DNA of 37,582 bases from Rhodospirillales bacterium Ga0074136 (GCA_001464375.1 LNEW01000033.1:1-37582); one strand, 5' to 3'. Numbered from the stretch's first letter, positions 7,976-15,161 are shown. A program made the numbers and translations. Notes: generated from the letters alone by a model not told the origin.

Positions 7976-8647
7976 ATGGAGTTCAATAAGGCCGATGCGC
8001 CCCCTCGCGAAACCACCGACCGCCCCCGGCGCACCCGCGACCCCGACCAGACCCGGCGCGACCTGATCGACGCCGCCATCGCCGAGTTCAGCGAAAAGGG
8101 CTTCTCCGGCGGCCGCGTCGACGACATCGCCGCGCGCACACGCACCACCAAGCGCATGATCTACTACTACTTCGGCAGCAAGGAACGGCTCTACGCCGCC
8201 GTGCTCGAGGAACTGTACGGCGGCATGCGCAATGCCGAGCAGGCCTTGCCGCTGGCCCGCCTGCCACCGCTGCTGGCGTTGCAGCGCCTGGTCGAGACCA
8301 CCTTCGACCACCACGCCGCGCATCCCGAATTCGTCCGGCTGGTCAGCGTCGAGAACATCCACGAGGCGCGCAACGTCGCCGCCTCGCCCGAGATCATCAA
8401 GCGCAACGCCGCGGTGATCGGCACGCTGCGGGACCTGGTCGCGCGGGGCGAAAACGAGGGCGCCTTCCGTCCCGGCCTCGATGCGCTCGACCTGCACATG
8501 CTGATCAGCTCGTTCTGCTTCTACCGGGTCTCCAACCGCCACACCCTGGCCGCGATCTTCGGGCGCGACCCGCTGGCGCCGGAAAGTGTCGCCGCGCATC
8601 GCCGCATGATCGTCGAGGCGGTGCTGCGCTACGTCGCGCCGGGCTGA
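7976..8647 (+). CDS. TetR/AcrR-family transcriptional regulator
   Basis: A DNA-binding repressor of 223 residues. A polar N-terminal extension of about 25 residues precedes a canonical TetR helix-turn-helix: RRDLIDAAIAEFSEKGFSG, then IAARTRTTKRMIYYYFGSKE and RLYAAVLEEL. The rest is an all-helical ligand-binding and dimer domain with the YxxHPEFxRLVxxEN pattern (HAAHPEFVRLVSVEN) seen in TetR_C regulators of aromatic and carboxylate catabolism. The start ATG at 7976 lies immediately after a candidate operator. It is convergent with the quinate/shikimate dehydrogenase gene, whose promoter holds a larger version of the same operator. The likely regulon is itself, the NMT1-like operon, and the divergent dehydrogenase and Bug genes. 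The effector is unknown; quinate, shikimate or a downstream acid is plausible. Confidence 0.9.
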   Translation: MEFNKADAPPRETTDRPRRTRDPDQTRRDLIDAAIAEFSEKGFSGGRVDDIAARTRTTKRMIYYYFGSKERLYAAVLEELYGGMRNAEQALPLARLPPLLALQRLVETTFDHHAAHPEFVRLVSVENIHEARNVAASPEIIKRNAAVIGTLRDLVARGENEGAFRPGLDALDLHMLISSFCFYRVSNRHTLAAIFGRDPLAPESVAAHRRMIVEAVLRYVAPG

Positions 8648-8656
8648 ACGCGCCGA

Positions 8657-9523
8657 TCAGGCGGCCGACATCTCGGCGAAGTGGCGCAGCATCCGCTCGG
8701 CATCGGGAGACACGCCGGTGATGTGCCGAAAGGCGCCCACCGCCTGGAACACCGCCATGCCGCCGCCATCGAGCGTGCGGCAGCCCAGCGCGCGTGCGGC
8801 TCGCAGCAATTCGGTCTCGAGCGGAAAGTAGACGATCTCCGCGACCCACAGCGCCGGGCGCAGCAACGCCGCGGGCAACGGCATCCCCGGCAGCTTCGCC
8901 ATGCCGACCGGCGTGCAGTTCACCAGGCCGTCGGCGGCCGCGACCGCGGCGGGCAGGTCCGCGCAGGCCTCCGCGCGGCCGGCGCCGAAGCGGGCATTCA
9001 GGTCCGCCGCCAGCGCCGCGACGCGCGCGGCATCCAGGTCGACGAGCGACAACAGGCCGATGCCCTCGGCCAGCAGCGCATGGGCCACCGCCGCCCCTGC
9101 CCCGCCGGCGCCCAGTTGCACCACGCGTGCGCGGGCCACGCCCGGCAGGCCCCGCCGGAAGCCTTCCGCGAAGCCCGAGCAATCGGTGTTGTGGCCGATC
9201 CGCCGGCCGTCCCGCAGCACCACGGTGTTCACCGCGCCCAGCGCGCGCGCATCGGGCGAGAGCTCGTGCAGCAGCGGGATCACCGCCTGCTTGCAGGGAT
9301 AGGTGATGTTCAGCCCGGCGAAACCCATGCGCTCGGCGGCCGTCAGCAGTTCGGGCAGCGCCTCCGCGCCGACGCCGAGCGTGTCGAGGTCGATGAGGCG
9401 GTAGATCAGCCGCAACCCCTGCTCGGCCCCTTCGCGCTCATGCAGCGCGGGCGTGCGGGAGGCCTGGATGCCCGCGCCGATCAGCCCGGCGAGGAAAGCG
9501 GGCCTGCTGTCCCAGGTGGTCAC
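8657..9523 (-). CDS. aroE: Quinate/shikimate dehydrogenase (QsuD-like, probably NAD-dependent and catabolic)
   Basis: A cytoplasmic dehydrogenase of 288 residues oxidising shikimate and/or quinate to 3-dehydroshikimate or 3-dehydroquinate. The substrate domain has SRTPALHE, the catalytic lysine in NITYPCKQ (Lys78) and aspartate in GHNTDCSGF (Asp114). The Rossmann domain has GAGGAG (138-143). The segment after the second strand reads LVDLDAAR: acidic residues there favour NAD, while biosynthetic NADP-dependent AroE enzymes have a basic NRT-type motif. Overall it resembles corynebacterial QsuD, as recalled. It starts with GTG at 9523 after GGAGG. Neighbouring protocatechuate dioxygenase genes and a divergent Bug gene support a role in quinate/shikimate degradation rather than aromatic amino acid synthesis. 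Confidence 0.88.
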   Translation of the reverse strand: MTTWDSRPAFLAGLIGAGIQASRTPALHEREGAEQGLRLIYRLIDLDTLGVGAEALPELLTAAERMGFAGLNITYPCKQAVIPLLHELSPDARALGAVNTVVLRDGRRIGHNTDCSGFAEGFRRGLPGVARARVVQLGAGGAGAAVAHALLAEGIGLLSLVDLDAARVAALAADLNARFGAGRAEACADLPAAVAAADGLVNCTPVGMAKLPGMPLPAALLRPALWVAEIVYFPLETELLRAARALGCRTLDGGGMAVFQAVGAFRHITGVSPDAERMLRHFAEMSAA

Positions 9524-9560
9524 GGCGGTCCTCCGAGCGGCTGCATTTTCCGCTTGCCGG

Positions 9561-9584
9561 TGTATGTACTATCCGGTACGTACA
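9561..9584. promoter_or_regulatory. Inverted-repeat operator, probable TetR target
   Basis: TGTATGTAC (9561-9569) and GTACGTACA (9576-9584) form a nine-base inverted repeat with one mismatch and a 6-base spacer. It lies in the 102-bp region between the divergent dehydrogenase gene (start 9523) and Bug gene (start 9626), within an AT-richer patch. The right arm with one extra G (GGTACGTACA) recurs inverted before the tetR start at 7966-7975. Position and symmetry suggest that one bound TetR dimer controls both divergent promoters. Confidence 0.6.
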
Positions 9585-9625
9585 TGTCAACGTCGCACCG
9601 ATGACGAACAAGGGAGAAGACCGCC

Positions 9626-10594
9626 ATGATCGCCCGCCGAAGCCTCGCCGCGCTCGCCACCCTGCCCGCCCTCGGCGGGCTGGCCGTCGCCCAGGAGGCC
9701 TGGCCCGCGCGTCCCGTCACCCTGGTTGTCCCGTGGGCGGCGGGCGGGTCCACCGACGCTGTGGCGCGCATCCTGGCCCAACGCCTCAGCCAGGACACCG
9801 GCCGCAGCTTCGTGGTCGACAACCGCACCGGCGCGAACGGCACGATCGGCTTCAACTCCGTCGCCCGCGCCCGGCCGGACGGCTACACCTTGCTGGTCAG
9901 CACCGTCAGCACCTACGCCATGGCGCCCTGGTTGCTGCCGCTGCCCTACAACAACGAGCGTGACTTCACGGGCCTCGGCCTGCTCGCGACGATGCCGATC
10001 ATCATGGTCGTCCACAAGGACTTCCCCGCGCGCTACGTCGCCGAATACGTCGAGATGGCGCGCCGGCCGGATGCCCGCTTCACCTACGCGAATTCCGGCA
10101 CCGGCTCCTCGACGCACCTCGCGACCGAGCTGTTCCTGCAGGAGGCCCGCATCGCGGTCGCGGACATCGGCTACCGCGGCGGCGCGCCGGCCGTGCAGGC
10201 GGTTCTCGCCCACGAGACGCCGATGGTCTTCCAGGCCGCCTCGGGCATCCTGCCGCACATCCAGTCGGGCGCGCTGCGCGCCCTCGGCATCGCCTCGCGC
10301 GAACGCAGCCCGCTCGCGCCCGAGATCCCGACCTTCGCCGAACAGGGCCTGCCCGGCGTGGTGGTCGAGGAGCACATCGCGTTGCAGGGCCCGGCCGGCC
10401 TGCCGGCCGAGATCGTCACCCGCGCCAACCAGGTCTGCCGCGCGGCGCTCGAGGCGCCGGAGACGCGCCAGCGCCTGGCCACCCTCGCCGTGGTGCCGAC
10501 CGTCACCGCGCCGGACGCCTGGCCCGCCTACTTCGCCGCCGAGAACGCGAAGTGGCGCGACATGATCCGCGCCAGGAACATCCGCCTCCAGTGA
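9626..10594 (+). CDS. Tripartite tricarboxylate transporter (Bug) substrate-binding protein
   Basis: A periplasmic binding protein of 322 residues of the Bug/TctC family, which delivers carboxylated solutes to TctAB permeases or acts as a sensor. The signal peptide is visible (MIARRSLAALATLPALGG, cleavage near AVAQ). The mature chain has family landmarks: WPARPVTLVVPWAAGGSTD, a DNRTGANGTIG loop, RPDGYTLLVST, and YANSGTGSSTHLA. Length is typical. The start follows GGAGAAG. No tctAB genes are in the window, as is common for scattered Bug genes. Being divergent from the quinate/shikimate dehydrogenase across a shared operator suggests it binds quinate, shikimate or a related acid. Confidence 0.92.
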   Translation: MIARRSLAALATLPALGGLAVAQEAWPARPVTLVVPWAAGGSTDAVARILAQRLSQDTGRSFVVDNRTGANGTIGFNSVARARPDGYTLLVSTVSTYAMAPWLLPLPYNNERDFTGLGLLATMPIIMVVHKDFPARYVAEYVEMARRPDARFTYANSGTGSSTHLATELFLQEARIAVADIGYRGGAPAVQAVLAHETPMVFQAASGILPHIQSGALRALGIASRERSPLAPEIPTFAEQGLPGVVVEEHIALQGPAGLPAEIVTRANQVCRAALEAPETRQRLATLAVVPTVTAPDAWPAYFAAENAKWRDMIRARNIRLQ

Positions 10595-10633
10595 CCGTGC
10601 GGGACCCGCGCCCCCGGCGCCGAGGATCGCACC

Positions 10634-10710
10634 ATGCCCGGCGAACCCTGCATCATCGCCGTGCCATCATCACCGGCTGCCGGCCGCGCAATCCGGCCGG
10701 GCCCACGGAG
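10634..10710 (+). pseudogene. Possible N-terminal relic of a DUF849 (beta-keto acid cleavage enzyme) gene
   Basis: A GAGGA ribosome site precedes ATG 10634, which opens MPGEPCIIAV. A -1 shift at base 10663 then reads AIITGCRPRNPAGPTE. Joined, this resembles the N-terminus of DUF849/BKACE proteins, where a PCIIxVAITG strand is followed by a P(R)xxNPAVP loop, as I recall the family. Nothing resembling the rest of the roughly 300-residue enzyme follows; within 40 codons all frames become Arg/Pro/Ala-rich junk. I infer a frameshifted and deleted gene. It is a short match and could be coincidental. Confidence 0.3.
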
Positions 10711-10824
10711 TTCGAGGTGCCCGGCGCGACCTGGACCGCCGCCAGCATCGGGCGCCACCCGTTCGACGGGGCGCGTCGGGCGGACCCGAAGGGTGGCCGC
10801 CGCAACACTGGCCCGGAGGACACC

Positions 10825-10938
10825 ATGCGGCTGGACCGCGTCACGCTGGCACCGTCCAATGGCGTGCTGGTCGCGCGCCTTGCCGCCCCGTCGCCACCGC
10901 CGGCCAGGCACGCGCCATCCACGGCCTGCCGGCCGTAG
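10825..10938 (+). pseudogene. Truncated small ORF with a perfect ribosome site, unidentified
   Basis: GGAGGA four bases before ATG 10825 is as good a start signal as any in the window, but the frame gives only 37 residues. It begins MRLDRVTLAPSNGVLVARLA, like a real domain's first strand and helix, then turns into Pro/Ala/Arg-rich sequence ending at 10938. The opening loosely recalls vicinal-oxygen-chelate (glyoxalase-type) proteins, but this is too little to assign. Most likely it is another head-only gene relic upstream of pcaH. A real 37-residue peptide cannot be excluded. Confidence 0.25.
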
Positions 10939-10956
10939 CCTGAGAAGGAAAAACCC

Positions 10957-11685
10957 ATGCAGGCCGATGCCGAATTCGTCGCCCGCGATCCCGCCGCGCA
11001 TCCGCCGGCGCTGACGCCGATCTACAAGACCAGCGTGTTCCGTGCGCCGCACCGGCCGCTGCTGTCGCTGCAGAATTCGCTGTCGGACGTGACCGGGCCG
11101 GTTTTTGGCCAGGACGAGCTCGGCCCGCTCGATGCCGACCTGGTGCTGAACTACGCGCGCGACGGCGGCGCGCCGATCGGCGAGCGGATCATCGTCCATG
11201 GCCGCGTGCTCGATGGCGGCGCGCGCCCCATTCCCGGCGTGCTGGTGGAATTCTGGCAGGCCAATGCCGCCGGCCGCTACAGGCACCGCAACGACAATTT
11301 CGACGCACCGATCGACCCGAATTTCGGCGGCTGCGGCCGCTGCCTGACCGATGCCGAGGGCCGCTATGCGTTCCGCACCGTGATGCCCGGCCCCTATCCC
11401 TACCGCAACCGCGTCAATGATTGGCGCCCGGGGCATATCCACTTCTCGGTCTTCGGGTCGGGCTTCGCGCAGCGCCTCATCACCCAGATGTATTTCGAGG
11501 GCGATCCGCTGATCCGCCACGACAGCATCCTGCAGACCGTCCCGGACCCGGCGGCGCGCGAAAGGCTGGTCGCGCTGCTCGACCTCAATGCCTCGGTGCC
11601 GCTGCACACCCTGGCCTATCGCTGGGACATCGTACTGCGCGGGCAGCGCTCCACGCTGTTCGAAAACCGCCTGCAGGGGAATTGA
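10957..11685 (+). CDS. pcaH: Protocatechuate 3,4-dioxygenase, beta subunit
   Basis: The iron-bearing subunit (242 residues) of protocatechuate 3,4-dioxygenase, which cleaves protocatechuate between its hydroxyls to 3-carboxy-cis,cis-muconate. All four iron ligands are visible: Tyr108 (AAGRYRH), Tyr147 (PGPYPYRN), His160 and His162 (RPGHIHF). Their positions match those of the Pseudomonas beta subunit, and Arg157 is conserved. One active-site neighbour differs: the usual Trp after PYP is Tyr149 here. The N-terminal region before residue 75 is the normal beta-subunit arm. A GAGAAGGA ribosome site precedes ATG 10957. It ends 4 bp before pcaG, giving the usual pcaHG pair. Confidence 0.95.
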   Translation: MQADAEFVARDPAAHPPALTPIYKTSVFRAPHRPLLSLQNSLSDVTGPVFGQDELGPLDADLVLNYARDGGAPIGERIIVHGRVLDGGARPIPGVLVEFWQANAAGRYRHRNDNFDAPIDPNFGGCGRCLTDAEGRYAFRTVMPGPYPYRNRVNDWRPGHIHFSVFGSGFAQRLITQMYFEGDPLIRHDSILQTVPDPAARERLVALLDLNASVPLHTLAYRWDIVLRGQRSTLFENRLQGN

Positions 11686-11689
11686 CGCC

Positions 11690-12328
11690 ATGATCCCGCG
11701 CGACCCGCTCGGCTACCTGCCCGAGACGCCCTCCCAGACCGCCGGCCCCTACGTGCATATCGGGCTGATCCCCCGGCAGGCCGGCTTCGACATCTTCGAC
11801 AACAACCTTGGCGAGACGCTGGTCACGCCGGCCACGCAGGGCACGCGCATCCGCGTCGAGGGGCGCATCTTCGACGGCACCGGCGCGCTGGTGCGCGATG
11901 CGCTGGTCGAGGTGTGGCAGGCCAACGCCGCCGGCCGCTACGCCCACCCCGCCGACCACCAGGCGCGCAAGGCCGAGGACCCGTCCTTCCGCGGCTGGGG
12001 CCGCACCGGGACCGACTTCGCCACCGGCATCTGGGCCTTCGAGACGATCAAGCCCGGCCCCGTCGCGGGACGCGCCGGGCACCGGGCGATGGCGCCCCAC
12101 CTCAACCTCTGGATCGTCGCGCGCGGCATCAATCTCGGCCTCGCCACGCGGCTGTATTTCGGCGACGAGGAAGCGGCCAACGCCGCCGACCCCGTGCTGA
12201 ACGTCATTGAGCAGCCCGATCGCCGGAAGACTCTCATAGCCCGGCCCGAGGCGCGCGACGGGCACATCGCCTACGTCTTCGACATCCGCCTCCAGGGCGA
12301 CGGCGAGACGGTCTTCTTCGACATCTGA
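11690..12328 (+). CDS. pcaG: Protocatechuate 3,4-dioxygenase, alpha subunit
   Basis: The non-catalytic partner (212 residues) of PcaH; alpha and beta together form the active protomer and part of the substrate pocket. Family features: the opening LPETPSQTAGPYVHIGL, the beta-sandwich segment IRVEGRIFDGTGALVRDALVEVWQ split across the core, AAGRYAHP, and MAPHLNLWIVARGIN where beta subunits have the His-x-His ligands. Here the ligands are absent (HLNL), as expected for alpha. It lies 4 bp after pcaH and is surely cotranscribed. The segment just downstream carries a possible relic of dehydroshikimate dehydratase, the enzyme that would supply protocatechuate. Confidence 0.94.
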   Translation: MIPRDPLGYLPETPSQTAGPYVHIGLIPRQAGFDIFDNNLGETLVTPATQGTRIRVEGRIFDGTGALVRDALVEVWQANAAGRYAHPADHQARKAEDPSFRGWGRTGTDFATGIWAFETIKPGPVAGRAGHRAMAPHLNLWIVARGINLGLATRLYFGDEEAANAADPVLNVIEQPDRRKTLIARPEARDGHIAYVFDIRLQGDGETVFFDI

Positions 12329-12346
12329 GGAACGCGCCCTGCCCCG

Positions 12347-12445
12347 ATGCGATCGATTGCCACCGTCTGCCTGGGCCGACCACCCGGCGCCGCCAACGCG
12401 GCGGTCCGGATGGCGGCGCAGCGGCGGGTCCGCGGCGGCGGCTGA
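12347..12445 (+). pseudogene. Possible N-terminal relic of 3-dehydroshikimate dehydratase (QuiC-like)
   Basis: A 32-codon frame begins MRSIATVCLG and ends at 12445 after Ala/Arg/Gly-rich sequence. The opening matches, as I recall the family, the signature start of QuiC-type dehydroshikimate dehydratases of the sugar-phosphate isomerase fold, which begin (M)xRSIATVxLSGTLxEKL. Continuation into the expected SGTL helix is lost after ten residues. GAGGAA lies about 14 bases upstream. Position supports the reading: directly after pcaHG and near a quinate/shikimate dehydrogenase is where such a gene often sits. It is only a ten-residue match, so the call is tentative. Confidence 0.33.
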
Positions 12446-12450
12446 GCGCG

Positions 12451-13407
12451 TCAGTTCAGCCGTACACCGCGCAGCACCTGCGCCTTCTGCTCGATATCCG
12501 TCTGCAGGCGGCGCGCGAAGTCGGCGCGGCTGAGGAAGAAGTTGGCCGGCTGCGAGCCGGTGCGCGCCGCATTGCGATAGACCTCGCTCTGCGCCGCCGT
12601 CGTGCAGGCGGCCTCGAGGCGCGTGATGCGGTCCTCCGGCGTGCCGGTCAGCACGAACAATCCGCCGAAGGACGCCGGCGCCACATCGAAGCCTTGCTCG
12701 ACGGCGGTCATCGCATCGGGGAAGTCCTGATGGCGCTGCTGGTCGAACACCGCGAGAACGCGGATGTCGTTGCGCCCCGCCGCCGACCCCAGCACGATCG
12801 ACCCGACATCGATGCGCCCCTGCAGCACCTCGGTCATCACGGCCGCATCGGCGCGGTAGGGCACGTGCTCCACTTCCACGCCCGCCGCGGCCGCCCACTG
12901 CACCATCGCCAGATGCGGGATCGAGGTGACGCCGAGCGTGCCGTAGGTCACGCGCCCCGGATTGGCGCGCGCCGCCGCCTGCAGGTCGCGCAGCGACCGG
13001 ATCGGGCTGTCCGGCTTCACCACCAGCGCCATGGAATTGCTGAACACCTGGCAGACCGGCCGGAAGGAACTCACCTGCAGGCCGGAGGTCGGCTGCGTGA
13101 TCGGCAGCACCGAGGAGACCAGCGCCGGCATGAACAGCACGCTGTAGCCATCCGCCGGCGCCCGCAGCACCGAGACCGAGCCCACCACGCCCGCCGCGCC
13201 GTCGCGGTTCACCACCACGACGGATTGGCCGAGCTGCGGCGCCATCTGGGCCGCCAGCGCGCGCACCAGCAGGTCGATCGCATTGCCCGGCGGATAGGGC
13301 AGCACGATCTGCACCGTGCGGTTCGGAAAGGCCTCCTGTGCCAGGGCCGGCAGGGGCAGCGCCACGGCAGCGGCAGCCGCCGCGACGATCAGGCGTCGCT
13401 TCATCAT
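12451..13407 (-). CDS. Tripartite tricarboxylate transporter (Bug) substrate-binding protein, second copy
   Basis: A second periplasmic Bug/TctC protein (318 residues). The signal peptide is clear (MMKRRLIVAAAAAAVALPLP, cleavage near ALAQ). The mature part has FPNRTVQIVLPYPPGNAID, VNRDGAAGVVG, ADGYSVLFMP, and YGTLGVTSIPHLA. Where most Bug proteins read PGGxxD the motif here is PGNAID, a ligand-loop variation that may alter specificity. Both ATGs at 13407 and 13404 follow GGAGG. It is downstream of the intradiol dioxygenase gene on the same strand (26-bp gap), so they are probably one operon in which the binding protein takes up the dioxygenase pathway's substrate or precursor. Confidence 0.9.
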   Translation of the reverse strand: MMKRRLIVAAAAAAVALPLPALAQEAFPNRTVQIVLPYPPGNAIDLLVRALAAQMAPQLGQSVVVVNRDGAAGVVGSVSVLRAPADGYSVLFMPALVSSVLPITQPTSGLQVSSFRPVCQVFSNSMALVVKPDSPIRSLRDLQAAARANPGRVTYGTLGVTSIPHLAMVQWAAAAGVEVEHVPYRADAAVMTEVLQGRIDVGSIVLGSAAGRNDIRVLAVFDQQRHQDFPDAMTAVEQGFDVAPASFGGLFVLTGTPEDRITRLEAACTTAAQSEVYRNAARTGSQPANFFLSRADFARRLQTDIEQKAQVLRGVRLN

Positions 13408-13433
13408 CGGTTGGTTTCCTCCCTGGGTTGCGG

Positions 13434-14339
13434 TCAGCCGGCCGGGACCAGCTTCGACGGGTCGGAGCCGACCCGACCGCCGGCGCCATCGGTCTCGCGC
13501 GACATGGTGAAGTCGTAGCGGATGGACGGGATGCCCGGCACCGGCGCATCCGGCAGGCCCAGCCTTTCCTGGATGACCAGCGACTTCGAGACGCCGAAGA
13601 CCGTGTCGCTGTCCACATGCGCGTCGTCGGCGAAATACAGCGCGGTGACCAATTCGCGGAAGCCGGGCGCGGCGACCAGGATATGGATATGCGCCGGGCG
13701 GAAGCCGTGGCGGTTCTGCTGGCGCACCATCGCCCCCACCGGCCCGTCCATCGGGATGGAATAGCCGAGCGGCTTCAGCGTGCGGAAATGGAACCGGCCA
13801 TCCGCATCGCAGGCGAGCTGCCCGCGCATCTCCATGACCGTCGGGTCATGCGCCTGCAGGTCGTACATCCCGTCCGCATCGGTCTGCCACACATCGATCA
13901 CCGCATGCGGGATGCCCGTGCCATCGGCGTCGGTGACCTGGCCGTAGATCACGATCTCCGGCCCCGTCGACGCGTAGGCGATGCTGCCGCCGAGCGCGAT
14001 CCTGGGCGCCTGCTCGCGGAAGAAGGGGCCGAGCAGGCTGGTCTCGGTCCCCGCCGCCTCGCGCCCCGTGGCGTCGTGCATGACATTGACCAGGCGCGAC
14101 ATGCCGAGCACGTCCGACAACAGGATGAATTCCTGGCGGATCGGCGAACAGGCCTGGCCGACCGCGGTCAGGAACGCGATGCCCTTCAGCCATTCCTCGG
14201 GTGTCAGCTTCACCTCGCGCGCGAAGGCGTGCAGGTGGCGCACCGCGGCCTCCATGATCTCGCGCATGCGCGGATCGGGGGTCTGCGCCATCTGTTCGAT
14301 GACGGCGTCGGTGATGGCGTTCGCGTCAAGGTCCTGCAT
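13434..14339 (-). CDS. Intradiol ring-cleavage dioxygenase, hydroxyquinol 1,2-dioxygenase-like
   Basis: A non-haem Fe(III) dioxygenase of 301 residues that opens hydroxyquinol or a catechol between its hydroxyls, giving maleylacetate or muconate. The N-terminal helical dimer domain of catechol-type enzymes is present (EEWLKGIAFLTAVGQ, EFILLSDVLGMS), followed by SLLGPFFREQAP. Iron ligands are Tyr159 (DGMYDLQ), Tyr193 (PLGYSIP), His217 and His219 (RPAHIHI). The GPFFREQAP loop and length favour the hydroxyquinol/chlorocatechol branch over catechol 1,2-dioxygenase, but substrate is not certain. The start at 14339 is chosen over an ATG seven codons earlier because GGAGGA lies between them. It heads an operon with the downstream Bug gene. 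Confidence 0.88.
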   Translation of the reverse strand: MQDLDANAITDAVIEQMAQTPDPRMREIMEAAVRHLHAFAREVKLTPEEWLKGIAFLTAVGQACSPIRQEFILLSDVLGMSRLVNVMHDATGREAAGTETSLLGPFFREQAPRIALGGSIAYASTGPEIVIYGQVTDADGTGIPHAVIDVWQTDADGMYDLQAHDPTVMEMRGQLACDADGRFHFRTLKPLGYSIPMDGPVGAMVRQQNRHGFRPAHIHILVAAPGFRELVTALYFADDAHVDSDTVFGVSKSLVIQERLGLPDAPVPGIPSIRYDFTMSRETDGAGGRVGSDPSKLVPAG

Positions 14340-14380
14340 GGGGTCCTCCAGGCGCCGCATCGTGGCGGCGTGTTCTTGGG

Positions 14381-15097
14381 TCAGGCTGCGGGGCGCGGGT
14401 GGGCCGGGTCAAGCAAGCCGGCGTCGTCGGGCGTGACGATGTCGGCCAGGCCGGCGCCGGGCACGCCACGGCGCATCGGCACGCACGCTGCCGGGAAATC
14501 CTGCCGGAAGGTGGCACCCGCATCGGCCAGCCGGCCCAGCACCGCATCGAGATGGCGCATCGCGCCGCCGGCGATGTCGTGGAGCACCAGCACCGGGCGG
14601 GGCTGCGCCAGGCACTGTTCCACCGCGCGGTCGGGCCAGCCCTCGGCATCGCGCCAGTCGCCCGGCACCGCGGACCACAACGCCACCGTGTAGCCGCCGG
14701 CAGCGAGATGGTCGCGCGCCTCGGCGCTCAGCAGGTGCGGCCCGAGGCGCCCGCCGCCGCCGACCGGACGGAACAGCCTGTCCGGATGGGCGAGGGTGCC
14801 GATCACGTCCTGCGTCCGGCCGATCTCGGCGGCGGCATGGCCGCGATCCCGCCGTTCGCCGAGCGGGCCCGCATGGGTGAAGCTGTGGTTGCCGATCCAG
14901 TGCCCTTCGGCATGGGCCCGTTCTGCCAGGGCGCGTCGCGCCGCTTCCGCCAGCCGCGCGCCAACCACGAAGAAGGTGGCGCTGATGCCCCGCCGGCGCA
15001 GCACGTCCAGCACCCCCGGCGTGGCATCCGGATCGGGCCCGTTGTCGAAGGTCAGCGTGACCGCCGGGGCGGCCGTGGCGGGGGCGGGAGGGCGCAT
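14381..15097 (-). CDS. Polysaccharide deacetylase (NodB/CE4)-family protein with altered metal motif
   Basis: A protein of 238 residues with the CE4 fold, no signal peptide, so probably cytoplasmic. Motif 1 is TFDNGP (residues 16-21) instead of TFDDGP: the catalytic-base Asp18 is kept but the metal-ligand Asp is Asn19. Motif 2 is intact (NHSFTH, His71 and His75). Motif 3 is RPVGGGG rather than RPPYG, and a late VLVLHD matches motif 5. The family deacetylates chitin-like glycans, but cytoplasmic relatives hydrolyse other amide or imide bonds such as allantoin and cyclic imides. Given its catabolic neighbours, a small-molecule hydrolase is at least as likely as a glycan enzyme. It is divergent from gntR across a clear inverted repeat. 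Confidence 0.82.
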   Translation of the reverse strand: MRPPAPATAAPAVTLTFDNGPDPDATPGVLDVLRRRGISATFFVVGARLAEAARRALAERAHAEGHWIGNHSFTHAGPLGERRDRGHAAAEIGRTQDVIGTLAHPDRLFRPVGGGGRLGPHLLSAEARDHLAAGGYTVALWSAVPGDWRDAEGWPDRAVEQCLAQPRPVLVLHDIAGGAMRHLDAVLGRLADAGATFRQDFPAACVPMRRGVPGAGLADIVTPDDAGLLDPAHPRPAA

Positions 15098-15127
15098 GGG
15101 AAGCCTTGGACGTTCATCCTGTTTTTA

Positions 15128-15161
15128 CCGACAAAATGCGCAGGTCAAGCATTTTTATCGG
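15128..15161. promoter_or_regulatory. Inverted-repeat operator between the deacetylase gene and gntR
   Basis: CCGACAAAATGC (15128-15139) and GCATTTTTATCGG (15149-15161) are reverse complements apart from one substitution and one extra base, with a 9-base spacer. The element lies 31 bp before the deacetylase start and 38 bp before the gntR start, in the most AT-rich patch of this part of the window. It is the natural binding site for the adjacent GntR/FCD regulator and would control both divergent promoters. No convincing -10/-35 pair can be fixed here. Confidence 0.6.

Noticed and set aside
11585..13618. A 677-codon open frame on the minus strand
   Set aside because: Runs antisense through pcaG and out of frame through the Bug gene; low-complexity Arg/Gly sequence.
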